From Scleromitrula shiraiana (taxonomy: Eukaryota; Ascomycota; Leotiomycetes; Helotiales; Sclerotiniaceae): DNA of 64,000 bases. Location of the stretch: the NCBI GenBank assembly GCA_028455995.1, contig JABELC010000003.1, positions 2,480,001 to 2,544,000 of the forward strand, written 5' to 3'. The notes beneath the pieces are model-generated. The model was given only the letters and a program-made list of their open reading frames with translations, did no database searches and had not been told where the DNA came from. The position numbers and the translations under genes are program-made. How positions within the stretch are numbered: position 1 is the stretch's first letter; each line of letters begins with the position of its first letter. This document shows positions 10,603-22,128 of the stretch, in pieces.

Positions 10603-11957
10603 ATGTCAAATAATGAGCTTTTGACCGACGACTATGTCGCAGACCTTTTAGCAAAAGATGCAAAAGCCAGCTCTATTAAATATTCCTCCATCGGCTTGGA
10701 AGCATATGCGAAACCTGACAAGTTTGTTTACCCCAATTTTTGTAGCGTTAATCTGATCAGATACTCATATTATACAGGCCTCCGATAAATAAACCCAAAC
10801 CTAATACTCGATTCTTACGCAATATTATAAGAGATACAGACAACCATAATAGGGATTTACTAGCTAAAGAAGCTGCAGAATCTCGGGCAAGATTGGAAAG
10901 TTTGCGCAGTGGAGAAATACGAAAGAGAGTTGCGCCGGTCGATATTAGAAGGAGGCAGTTGGGTGATATCGCAGCAATCTTAGGTGGGGGTCGGAGTAAG
11001 AGAAGAAATGTCGATGAGCAAGCAGGCAAACGAGAGCGAAAAGACAATCCCCGCGACGATGATTTTGAAAGCCGGGAGGACAGTAGAAGAAAGAGACGGA
11101 GACATGAAGGGGACAGCGATAGATCGGAGGGTCGTCAAGATCGTAGAAAGGATTCCGGGCGCCTTAATAATTTGGACGAAGAGTCTGAGGAGAACCGAAG
11201 TAAGAGTCGAGAGAGGAGAAGAAGGAGAGATGATGAAGAGGGAGATGACGAAGACGAGAGGCGTAAAGAACGTAGACGGCGACACAGGAGTACATCGAGG
11301 GATAGAAACCCAAAGGATGACCGTAGAAGGAAACATAGGTCGAGATCGCGTTCACCAAGAGAGCATCGAAGCAAAGAATCACGATATAGGGATAGATCAC
11401 CACATCGAAAGAGGAGGCGCTCTACATCATCTGATTCGGAAAACGAAAAGAGATCTGCACGCACATCTCATAGACGCTCTTCACAGAATGACAAAAGGAC
11501 TACTCATTCAAACACATCAAAGAAACCAGAAGAAGACAACGATTCTGATCCTCTCGATGAACTAATAGGTCCACGCCCGGTCTCTGAACCACAACTTCTT
11601 CGTGTTCGTGGCCGTGGTACCGTATCATTAGGTTCAGGTCTTGACTCCCGATTTGCCGCAAATTACGATCCAACGGTCGATGTTCAACTCGAACAAGATG
11701 AAGAAGATGATTGGGATCAAGCACTGGAAGCATTGAGGGATAGACAGAAATGGCAAAAGCAGGGGGCGGATAGATTGCGGGAAGCTGGTTTTACTGAAAA
11801 GGAGATTGAAAAATGGGAGACTGGAGGAGAGAAGAGGGAGGAAGATGTTACGTGGGCGAAGAAAGGAGAGAAAAGGGAATGGGATAGGGGAAAAGTAATT
11901 GGCGAGGATGGGGTGGTGGAATTTGAGACTGGCTGGGGTAGATTGAAGGATAACTAG
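10603..11957 (+). CDS. RS-rich pre-mRNA-splicing factor (PRP38B-like in fungal annotations)
   Basis: Two exons, 10603-10721 and 10778-11957, give 432 aa. The intron (GTTTGT...TACAG) interrupts AKPDK and PPINKPKPNTRFLRNII. A short N-terminal domain (DDYVADLLAKDAKASSIKYS) is followed by a helical segment (NRDLLAKEAAESRARLESL) and a block with RRRQLGDIAAILGG. A long Arg/Ser/Glu/Asp-rich low-complexity region (about residues 115-270) has SRSRSPREHRSKE-type repeats. The conserved C-terminus contains DSRFAANYDPTVDV and EDDWDQALEALRDRQKW. Fungal relatives are commonly named pre-mRNA-splicing factor 38B. RS regions are typical of nuclear splicing proteins, but the exact spliceosomal role is not evident from sequence. 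Confidence 0.75.
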
Positions 11958-13129
11958 AGTGCAAGTTGGTTACGGGATGAGAATTGCATATATGGATTTG
12001 ATCCAGATAGAGTTCTACGTTTATGAATCATTTTTATGGTTGGGAAAGGTGAGGCGCATCAAATGGATAGACTTGGAATTGGATTGAATGGTGTTATAAG
12101 TGTGTTTATTTTTGGACTATAAAATAATCTTGAGACCCTGGAAGGAAGGTCCAAGAAAGAGTCCCAAGACATCTGCTTACATAGTGTTATTTAGAGGATT
12201 AGATGATGAAGTAATATCAAGCTGTAAGGCCCATTTTGACTTCACTCAATTGATTCCCCACAACAAATAAATGGCCTTACCTTTCACAACCGACAAGCAA
12301 GAAAGTCAAGCTTCCGTAAACTCCGATTCAACATTATAAATAATAAACCAAAATACATTAACAAAACCCACCAACCGGGCCAAATACACCAAGTTCCCCG
12401 TCATAAAAGAGAGAAAGAAAAAGAACCGACCAATCCTCCATCTTACTTGATCAAATCCACTTTATTCTGGATGCGATGCGATGAAATCCATTTGATGCGC
12501 TGGAACCGCTTGCGATGCGTTGGGTTTTCGGAGAAACCAAGGTTTCCAAGGTTGTTTGTTTGCTTAGGAATCGGCGCTCTACATGCATGCGGTGGATGAG
12601 TGAGTGAGTGAGTGAGTGAGTGAGTGTGCACTGGAGGGGTTGATTTGCTCTGGATTTTAACTTGCTTGCTGTGTGTAGGTAGCGTATAAAAAGATTACTG
12701 TACAATTAATTGGGGGTTATTAAAACCTTGGAAGGGAGGGAAAGATTTATTAGAAAGCATTGTTTGTTTTCTTTCTACATCTATTTTCTTGGGGAATACT
12801 GAACGTTGTTCAATCAATTGAGAGTCGGTCATAGATATAAATAGTGAATTTTGAGTTCTTTTATTATCAACAAATCATCCATTGTCTTGGAATCGGAAGA
12901 AAAGGAAGGGAATTATATGTTATACCTATCATACTTCTCTTAATTAGTATTGTACTATTGTACTCGCTGTAAGTATCAATTGCTGACCACCCACCACCGA
13001 CCCCGCAATCCCGAGTACAGCTATCAAATCTGACCATACCTCTCTTCAGAGCAAACAAACATCCTCTATCAATCACAACCATCAAATCCTCTTCTTTCAC
13101 AACAGAAAAGCAAACAAAATCCCCCAACA
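11958..13129. other. Intergenic, with (GAGT)n repeat
   Basis: No supported gene. A (TGAG)n tract lies at 12597-12626. The His-Ser-Leu-Thr-repeat open frames at 12443-12705 (-) are this repeat translated. From about 12980 the + strand is C-rich up to and past the next start codon. Confidence 0.6.
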
Positions 13130-13681
13130 ATGTGGTCAAACTCATCCTCATCATCCTCATCATCAAATGCGGCCCCTGTATCCCCTACAACCGCAGCTCC
13201 TACATACAAGTTGAAGAATCAAGGGAGGAGATTCGCTCAAATCGTCAAGTTAAAACCGGATTGTGTGGATAAATACAAGGAGTGTCATGCTAAGGTTTGG
13301 CCTGAAGTTTTGATGCAGATTAAGAATTGTGGGATTGAGGATTGTATGTTTTATTTTTTTTTTAATTTTCCGATTTTATTCCGATTTTCTATTTCAAAGT
13401 CCCTCTTTTCTCGTTCTTCACCAGAAAGCTAATATCAAATCTCCTCCCAATTAGACTCTATATTCCACGACCCATCCACAAATATCCTCTTCGCCTCGTT
13501 CAAATATGTAGGATATGACTATGCGGGGGATATGGAGAAGATGAGGGAAAATCCAAAGGTTAGAGAGTGGTGGGAGATGACGGATTCGTACCAGGAGAGT
13601 TTGGTTGAGGGCGCGAAGAGTAGTGCGGATGGGGAGGTGCCGTGGTGGAAGAGCGTTGAGGAGGTTTTTTATGCTCCTTAG
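13130..13681 (+). CDS. L-rhamnose mutarotase (RhaM/DUF718 family)
   Basis: Two exons, 13130-13343 and 13455-13681, give 146 aa. The intron has a GTATGT donor and an ATTAG acceptor, and splicing gives NCGIEDYSIFHDPSTN. After a Ser/Ala/Pro leader of about 25 residues the protein follows the family pattern: RRFAQIVKLKPDCVDKYKE, then CHAKVWPEV with the active-site His, then ILFASFKYVGYDY, and a C-terminal half with paired Trp (REWWEMTDSYQ, VPWWKSVEEVFY). The family catalyses interconversion of L-rhamnose anomers as a ferredoxin-like dimer, presumably cytosolic and useful for rhamnose from pectin. The Ser run just after the start may be unstructured or a weak targeting sequence. Confidence 0.92.
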
Positions 13682-13984
13682 TTATTGCATAGGGGATTAT
13701 GGGAGGGAGGATTTTTGGATGTGGAATCGGTGGGTGGATGAATGATTACTATGATCTGATGTGATTTTGAGGGCTATCTATTCATGTAACGAACGAAGAA
13801 ATGAAGAAATGAAGATATGAATATATGAAGAAATGAAGACATGAAGACATGATATGATGTGGTGTATAACAGGGGGGTTTGGAAGTAATTGAGATTATAT
13901 TATCCTGATATACATATATCTATCCTATATACCCCCAACCCCCAATTCCGCTTCCCAAGCACCACTACCACCGCTCATAAATCA
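13682..13984. other. Short convergent spacer with GAAGA/ATGAAG-type repeat
   Basis: The 3' flanks of two convergent genes. Degenerate (GAAATGAA / GACATGAA) repeats lie at about 13790-13855. The C-rich arm of the skew block begins near 13925, before the next gene's stop codon. Confidence 0.6.
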
Positions 13985-14480
13985 TTACCTCCCCCACAAC
14001 CCAGAAAATAAACCCCTTCCCCCCTCCCCATTCCCCCTCGCAACCTCCCCCCTCCTCGCCACCCCCCTAACCCACTCCTCCAACCCGCCTCTCCCCAACC
14101 CCTCAATCTCCCTCGCCCCCAACCTCCTCCCCTCCCCCTCCCGAATAACCTCCCCCCTCCAAAACGCCATCAAACTCGGCACACTCGTAATCATATAACG
14201 CATACCGATGCCCTCGGCCATAATATCCGGGGCATCGTACTCGCATTCTGCGTAGAGGACTCCGCCTTCTGGTTCGCCGGTCCCGGAGGACAGGATTTTG
14301 GAGAGGAGCGGGGAGATGGTGCGGCAGGTGGGGCAGGTGGAGGTTGTGAAGAGGAGGAGGAGGGGGGTGGAGGTGCTGGTTGAGAGGGAGATGGTTGTTG
14401 AGAGGGTGGATGGGTGGCGGATTCTGGGTGGGGAAGGAAGCGTGGTTAGTTGGGCGTGGTTTGGCTTGCATAATGGCGTT
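13920..14480. other. C-rich to G-rich skew block (switch near 14230)
   Basis: The + strand is C-monotonous at about 13925-14165 and G-monotonous at about 14250-14460. The left arm includes about 60 bp of non-coding DNA beyond the stop codon at 13985. Confidence 0.6.
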
Positions 14481-14653
14481 TATTGGAAGGAAAGGATGGG
14501 GCATGACTTGACTTACGGGTCGTAGATTCTATTTTGTGCGTTGAATGGTTTTGAGCTTGAAAATTGCCGGTTCGCAAGCTGGGAGATGGGTATTTTGATG
14601 GCTTTTTGGGGAAGCGATCGTATGGATATAGGTATATGTTTTAAGGGCATCAT
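13985..14653 (-). CDS. Mitochondrial thioredoxin-like protein with CPTC motif
   Basis: Two exons, 14653-14517 and 14423-13985, give 191 aa. The intron is GTAAGT...CCCAG. The N-terminus (MMPLKHIPISIRSLPQKAIK, then ANRQFSSSKPF) is basic, Ser-rich and free of acidic residues, as in a mitochondrial presequence. A beta strand (STPLLLLFTTST) leads into the redox pair C76-P-T-C79. The cis-Pro loop is probably ITSVPSLMAFWRGEV at about residue 140. The C-terminal third is Gly/Arg/Glu-rich (GEVIREGEGRRLGAREIEGL), largely dictated by G-rich codons. The fold is that of a thioredoxin, and the partner is unknown. The first of two adjacent Met codons is chosen, and the second differs by one residue. Confidence 0.8.
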
Positions 14654-17600
14654 GATTGTTTACTCGTACGGTTGGAGCTTACAAGCTCGGTTCTTGTTCT
14701 TCTCAAGACAGTTGAATGTGTTTATGGGGTTTGGATGATGACCTTTCTACGGATTGGATTTTGGAAGATTGAAGATATATGTTAATTGGATGCTACGATA
14801 TGAAGAGAATCCACGATTGTAATTGTGATGTATTTCATCAAAAGCTCCTCATGTCAAAGCAGGAGCTTAAACTTTCATGTTGGAGCTGTCAATTTAGCTA
14901 TGACATAATTGCATCATGCGCTAACCTAATAGGGTAATATGTCAAAACTATGAGGTATGCTTCTAGGGTTGCAAATTATATTTTATTGGGTTATGGGACC
15001 TATGTTGTTTATTAAGATGTTTGAACTCATTTAGACATGCCTTTCATTTGCATACAACTAGATATCTACACAACGGATATATAGATGATAGTCAGACACT
15101 GAGATCGTATGATATATTCGAAATCCAGCATCGATCGTACAAATTCCTATAATGTCTGTGAAGTTTTACATCCTCTCCTGATTCATATCTCAGTGCATTT
15201 CATCGTAGAAAAACTTACAGCTCAAACCAGACCCTAGCCAAGATATACATCTATTGTGTCTATCTGGACGAGAAGGAGGACTATTGCCGTCACTCTTTCT
15301 GTCACTTCGCTCATATATTTTGGGTTTTCAACAAAATAATCTGATTGATACCCAATACTGAAAGAAATTGGGATGTTGTCCATTTTTCAACCTTCAGCAT
15401 CCAGTGACCGTTTTTGAAGGTCAAAGAGCGAAGTTGCAATGGTGTGGAATATGCTACATATGTTACATATGTATGTCCTACCTTTCTCATCAAATACATA
15501 CCGTCGACGATGCCCATTGTTTGAAACCAAGAAGCTCTAGATAACTAAATGTATGAAACCAAGGAAGTAGTAGTTCATCGTAGAGACTCGTAACCACAAC
15601 GTAATTATATAGCATTAGGATCCAATGACGTTCTCGTTGGATTCACATGCGTCTTGCAGATCTCGGATTCTCACTCATTATCGTGATCTTTTTGGATCTA
15701 TCATCTTATTATTGCTCCGAACACTTTCGGAAAGTTTTTCATATTTTGCTGAAGCACATTGTGCGAGCGGGTGTGTGGGATTGAGAACAACCAACTAAAT
15801 ACCAATCTTCAGTCACTCGATCTTGAAATAGCATATAGCATGAGAAAAACCCCGATGAACCTTCGGACTTTATTGCGCAGATGGGGGGAGGGTGAGTAAC
15901 ATGCATCGCACCCTAAAACGATGTTGGGTGTGCAGAAATGCAACTTTGCATTAGGCCTTTCATACAGTTATCTCGTATGCAACATCAGTAGCTTAATCTT
16001 GCTTGCATACATAGAATTGAATTGATTGTGTTTCCACGGAAATTTCGAAAACGGTATCGTCCGAAGAATTCGTCTCTGCAAGATGGTGGGGGATTTGGTA
16101 CTATGCATGTATGTTCCAGAGGATTTTGGACGTTCTTGTCGCTATGCATACAGAACTTGGGATCAGCTGAAGATTATTATACCCAGTAATAATTCCCCAC
16201 AGTTGCAGACTTATTCATTCAACAACATGAAAATATATTGATTGGTATTGGTATTGGTATTGGTATATGACTCGTTCTGACTTCGGCAGTTCTTTTTATT
16301 TAGAAGTTTCCTTGCACAAAACATACAGATATATATATATATATATAGCCAAGTATGTGTACTCACGAGAATTGAGAATGAATCATATAAATCGCGCAAT
16401 GAAGAAGGAAGATAACAGACATTTGTACAGTAACATGGTTTCAAGGCCTAATACCTAATACCCTTTTGGTAACAGATACCATACCCAAGCAAGATAATAG
16501 ATAAACTCTGAATGCACGGATAGTACTTTACTGGGTGGATAGTACTTTACTGGGTGGATACTAGATAAATTACCCCCATTCTTTGACAATGCAGAAGCAG
16601 GTAGTAATAAGTAGATAGATACCAAGGTTGTACTTGTATCCGTAACAGTTGTACAAAAACACCGGGAAGCGCGCATTATGGATATGAAGCTTTTCCAAGA
16701 AATGCACCTTCGATATAGCATACCTCGTAGATGATAAAATAACCCTTGTAAGTAAGTAATAAGCCCTCCAAAAAATAAAGAAAATAAAAATAAAAAATAA
16801 AATAAAAAATAAAAATCAAGGGAGTACATGAGGTGAGTGAGATGTGGCTTAGGGAGATCTCCAGTATCCCAGCAATTGTCATATACTTGATCTAGTAGGT
16901 ACATTGTAATTAATGATCATCTACTTCTTAAACATCTACGCCTGCCTCTCTTTCCATTCAATGAAACTTCATAAATTTGTCAACGTGATCATTGGGAGAA
17001 CGAACTATTTCGAGCTCTTCCCTTTTTTTTTTGCTTTTGCTTTTCCTTCTAAAATCTTAGTAGTAATAAATAAGTGTTTGTTTACCCCATATGACCCTCT
17101 TTTATTAATCTATACCTATCGGTTGATAATAATAATCTATAGTATCATAGTATCTTTGGACCCTCTTTCTGTATAATTTCGTCAAAAACGTTGAACATGC
17201 CATAATTTCTATTGGATTGATTTTACTATACATATAATTAACTACAAGGCCTATCTACCCTGATAGTTAGTTGATGTGGACAATGGACAATGGACAATGG
17301 ACAATCTTCATAACGCATATGAACATGGAGATTGATATGGAGATTGATATGAAGATTGATATGAAAGTATTTTAATAGAATTTACAAATTGAATAATAGT
17401 TTCGAACACACCGCCCAAGTTTTTGTCCCAACTCGTGAGGAATTAATGACCTCGGGACAGCCTTGAAGTATGGATAAAGAGATATACTTTGACTACTTTG
17501 ACTACTTTGACTATTTTGACTATTTTGACTACTTTTCCACTAGGTGATCCTAGGTATGACATGATGAAGTTGTAGTAAGTTGGCTGTCACTCGGAATAAT

Positions 17601-18297
17601 AATAAAATAAAATATATTTTATATTTTATATTTTATGTTTTTGTCAACAACAAAAACAAAAACAAAACTCTAACGTTTTTTTAAATCTTATTGCGCATAC
17701 TTCTTTCCCTTATATTCCTCCTCCTCCTCTTCTTCTTCTTCTTCTTCCTCTTCCTCTTCTTCCTCTTCCTCTTCCTCTTCTCCTTCTCCCTCTTCTCCCT
17801 CTTCTCCTTCTGCTTATCTCTCAGTTGTACCTACCAGAAAACAACAAAAAATCCTCCGACTTTATTATCCTTATACAAGAGATATCTTTTCCTCCTAATA
17901 CCTCATGCAAAAAGTCAGTTTGCTGCCAATCTGACTTGCTTTGCCCCTCCATACACATATTACTACATACCTAGGTATCCTAAAACCATTCGAATCATCT
18001 GGGTCTTGAGCATACATCAATAACATCAATAACATCTCTAATTTTACTTTCCCTCCTTTGATTTTCAGATTATTATTACCCTATAGAATTTTGTTAGAGT
18101 CATCAGGACATAAGTCTTTACAATTCACCTAAAATTATTCATATCTTTTTCTCAAACATCCCTAATTAAAGACGAGAAATTACCCCTCATAGAAAGGCTG
18201 CTGTGAAGCCAGCCGGGTCCTACGTTTATAGGGATTACCTCAACTTGGATATGACAGCTTGATTTTCTCAATTGTTTTATCTATTACGACAGTCAGA
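14654..18297. other. 3.6-kb gene desert with several minisatellites
   Basis: I find no gene, tRNA or snRNA I can support. Open frames here are short, AT-biased and without motifs. Repeats present: TTGGTA hexamers at 16239-16266; a 19-bp unit duplicated at 16518-16555; TAAAA-type runs at 16777-16815; GGACAAT x4 at 17277-17305; GATATGGAGATT-type units at 17325-17362; five 9-mers TTTGACTAC/T at 17488-17532; a long CTT/CTC pyrimidine tract at 17700-17815, possibly an MFS promoter element. Confidence 0.6.
17488..17532 (+). repeat. 9-bp minisatellite TTTGACTAC/T, five exact copies
   Basis: Units start at 17488, 17497, 17506, 17515 and 17524. They differ only in the last base (C,C,T,T,C). Confidence 0.9.
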
Positions 18298-20857
18298 ATG
18301 AACGATAATCGAAATACAGAAAAGACTTCTCAAGAGTTGTCTATGGAACAACCACGCTCATTCTTTGGTCGTAATTCGGCTTCAAATCCCCCAGGAAATA
18401 GACCAGATGATGTGGAGGAGGAGGAGGAGGAAGTGGGAGAGGATGAAGTAAGAGGTCGACCAACCAAATGGAGTATGGGTGTCTTGAATGATCCTAAAAC
18501 TCATGAAGTTCCTGGTAAGTTCATATGGTCTCTTCTTAATTTAGATTCGACAATTGCTAACAATCAATCAGGCTCCGTCCTCCTACTCACAGGTAAACGA
18601 AACGAGCCACTTGGTCTGCGTAATGCCCCTCATAGAGCTTCTACCTCTACACTTCCACCACAACCACAAAACATGACCCATGACAGAAGCCGTGCTATAT
18701 CATATGCTTCCGAGAAGAAAACGACCAAGGACGGATCAACTGTTTTAGAGCCACAACCGGAAGAATCTGATAATGACCCCCTCAATTGGTCGGTTTGGCG
18801 AAGAGATTGTGCCCTCCTTTCTGTAGGATTATATTGCATGCTGGGTGGTGGTATGACTCCGGTATTGGCGGCTGGATTCACCAATGTCGCTGCTACGTAC
18901 CATGTTACAACTCCACAAGTTGCATTAACGACTGGTCTGTATATGATGGGTATGGGGGTTGGGTCAGTAATTGCTTCACCTACAGCAATTTTATTTGGAA
19001 AACGCCCAGTATATCTCGCTGGAGGTGTCCTCTTCATTACTACATCGATCTGGTGTGCAGTTTCACCAAGTTATGTCTCCCTTCTTTTGGCTAGGATTGG
19101 TCAAGGATTAGCACTTAGCCCCGTTGAATGCTTACCATCTGCAACAATTGCTGAGATCTTCTTTTTGCATGAGCGCGCTTATCGAATTGGAATATATACA
19201 CTGTTGATGCTTGGAGGAAAGAATCTAATTCCATTGGTCAGTGCTGCAATTATACAGGATCTTGATTGGAGATGGGTTTTCTGGTAAGTAATGTATTGCA
19301 AAATAAAGAGCTTTTGTTAACGATAATTATAGGATTGTTGCTATGGTTGCTGGGTTTTTGGTGACCCTCCTATTCTTCTTTGTACCGGAGACCTTCTGGG
19401 ATCGAACTCCAAGGCCTAGATCTGTGTACTCCAAGAGCCGAAAAGGCTCGGCATTTTCATCGATAATTGAGCATTTCAGGCATTCTTCATCTAGAGTCGA
19501 TCTACCAGCCCAGTTGGACGGGAACGAGGACCCAGACGCATCCAAGAGTCCTTCTTCGTTGTTGAGGTCATCAACTCCTACACGTAGTTTGCACGTTGGG
19601 TTTGTCCCGGATGATCTTGATTCTGATTCCACTTCGACAAAACTCCCGGAGGATACTGATGAAGCGACGATAACCAGACCTGTAAGCCCTGCAGCCCCCA
19701 TACCTGCAAGTCCGACAGACATAATCCAGTCGCCACCGGAAATAAAACGTCATGGTAATGAACCCGAATACCCTTGAAAAAGGCAATATACTAATGATTT
19801 AAATACAGTTCGAATATCTTTTGACCACCAAGCCATGAGAAACAGCCGTGATTATGATAATAATGACAATAAGGATGAATCCAAGAGTGGGGTTGTGCCA
19901 CCGGATCCTACGTTACATACTTTCAATTCGCCTTTTTACAGCAACCTGGAAAAGGGAGAGTCCAATGATCTTGATCGAGGTCGTTCAAGTCCAACGTTAC
20001 AAAACGTCGAAATTGCCGACCCTATTGGTGCATACGGAGGATTACAATATACTCATGCACTCCGCAAAAGTCCAAAACTTACTTTTATTCAACAACTCAG
20101 AGTTTTTAACGGTAGATTGAGAAAGGACAAGTGGATTGTTGTAGCCATACGTCCATTTATTTTGTTCACCTATCCAGCTGTCTTATGGTCCTCTGTCGTC
20201 TATGCCTGCTCCGTGGGTTGGCTTATTGTTCTCTCCGAATCCGTCGCTGTTATATTTCGCTCTCGAGATACATATAATTTCTCTGCTCTGTCTGCTGGAT
20301 TAATCTATCTCTCTCCCTTTATTGGCGGAGTTATAGGTACCGCTGTCGCAGGAAAAGTTAGCGATATTATCGTCCGGGCCATGTCTAGACGCAATGGTGG
20401 TTTATACGAACCGGAATTTCGTCTTGTCATGGCAATTCCTGTTGCTATCACTACTGTCATCGGACTTATGGGTTTTGGGTGGTCGGCTCAAATCCATGAT
20501 GCCTGGATCGTACCAACCGTCTTCTTCGGCATTATCTCATTCGGTTGCTCGCTGGGTTCTACAACTGCTATTACATTCTGTGTGGATAGCTATAGACAAT
20601 ATGCGGGAGAAGCACTTGTTACGTTAAATTTTAGTAAGAATATCTTTCACGGGTTGGTGTTTAGTTTGTTCTTCACAAGCTGGTTGGAGCATAGTGGGAG
20701 TAAGAGTGTTTTTATCTGGTTGGGCGTCATTCAATTGGTGTTGATGAGTGCCACGATTCCGATGTATATTTTTGGGAAGAGGGCGAGGATGTGGACGGTT
20801 AGGAAGAATTGGATCGAGAGGTTTTCACAGTGGTGTACACCGCATCGTTATTCTTAA
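18298..20857 (+). CDS. Major facilitator superfamily transporter, DHA1/polyamine-drug type
   Basis: Four exons, 18298-18514, 18572-19283, 19333-19754 and 19809-20857, give 799 aa. Introns are GTAAGT...ATCAG (57 nt, in frame), GTAAGT...TATAG and GTAATG...TACAG. The start MNDNRNTEK is chosen because no ATG precedes it in frame. NDPLNWSVWRRDCALL just before TM1 is the signature of fungal DHA1 drug and polyamine antiporters. TM1-6 lie between about residues 175 and 345, including LLLARIGQGLALSPVECL. TM7-12 lie between about 560 and 770. The central cytosolic loop is over 200 residues, Ser/Pro/Asp-rich and interrupted by intron 3. The N-terminus has a poly-Glu stretch (VEEEEEEVGEDEV). It is a plasma-membrane exporter by family, and the substrate is unknown. 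There are no cluster neighbours. Confidence 0.88.
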
Positions 20858-22128
20858 TGAGTAGGGATTTGATGTGGTATTATATTATGTTAATGACACG
20901 AACGACATGGTAAATGGGAGAAGCATACGCTACGCATGGTCATGATTAGAACTTGGAATACTACATTTGTGGATTAGCGAGGAGTTGGGTCAAGATTCTA
21001 CTTTGGGAGATTTTTAGGGTCTCTAGATTCCCATGAAGCATATAGAATTCAGCATGGTATAGCATGGTATGGTATTCAGGGTTTTCTTTCTTTTTACATA
21101 AATTGGTATGGGATTGGCCGTCTTGGGTGGGTATTATGATTTCATGAATGGGAGTCTCGGGTTTGCATATACCACTTTTGTACATATCCTATTTGGACTC
21201 TTCTTCTAATGACTTGTATGATCGGTTGGGTGGAACCTAGGAATCAACGAATGAATGGATGAATGAATTGGGTAGAGATAGATTAATTAAACCATCTTTC
21301 TATGAGTGAGTGTTACATCTGGGTCTGCGTTATTAGCTGTTGTACCAGTGGTATAATTCTAAGTTACTTCAATTTTCTATCGATCAATTTTTTTATAGTG
21401 TGTGATATAGACTCTTGAACACTACTAGTCTATTCACATCTAGATTCAAAATATCTGTGAGTATCCAGACCTTACCTCATTGTCGATTGTATGAAACTAA
21501 TCGCTCTATGCCGTCTAGTTCTTTTCTTCAATGACTGTGTATCGGGAATTAGTACTGTCAAAGTATTGTTTCATTATACGACTCCAATATACTGTACTTT
21601 TATGTTTGGGTCATGGGATTTGAAATATGAAGGATCTGGGACTGCAGAGGATAGTCGAGTTAGTTCTCGTTTTGGAAACCCTCATTATTGCTGTCTGGAT
21701 TTTGTTTTCTTGATTATAGAAATCTGATATATTGACTTGAGGGAAAATAGACTGTAGTTGTAAATCCTTGATATTCAAACTATTCTTGAGCTTTCTTCAG
21801 CCATGCGACGCATAGAAGCTGGAGTTACAAGGATTAATTGTCAGCCTCATTTATTCTTCTATTTGATATGATTTGCAGTGCATAACAATCAATCTATTCC
21901 AAAATTACTTAAGCTTGAGAGTCGATCTCACCACGTCATCAGCATGGCAATATATGCATATCATCTAAGTAATGAAGATCTGCGAGTTGCCCGATTCGTT
22001 AAGCTGAAAATTATCGCTTATTTGTCTACATAGTACCTGGGTATTATATCGTCCAACGTCCCATCTTTTTACCCTGCCATTGTTGATTTCATTTCTATGA
22101 GACAACCGAAGAAATTAACACGACGATA
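20858..22128. other. Intergenic, no gene seen
   Basis: AT-rich spacer. The 78-aa open frame at 21491-21727 (+) lacks any motif, and its codons do not resemble neighbouring genes. AGCATGGTAT-type short repeats lie at 21050-21075. Confidence 0.6.

Noticed and set aside
12443..12705. Minus-strand frames rich in His-Ser-Leu-Thr
   Set aside because: Translation of the (GAGT)n repeat at 12597-12626, with no other protein-like content.
14103..14525. His/Pro-rich and Val/Arg/Glu-rich frames around the thioredoxin-like gene
   Set aside because: Shadows of the skewed coding sequence. The CPTC frame with splicing is the real one.
14654..18297. Possible tRNA or snRNA genes in the desert
   Set aside because: I looked for GTTCGANNC-type T-arms with matching acceptor stems, and for spliceosomal RNA cores, and found none. 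A covariance search would be decisive.
21491..21727. 78-aa + frame between the MFS gene and the CorA-like pseudogene
   Set aside because: No domain, AT-driven composition, no promoter or intron signals.
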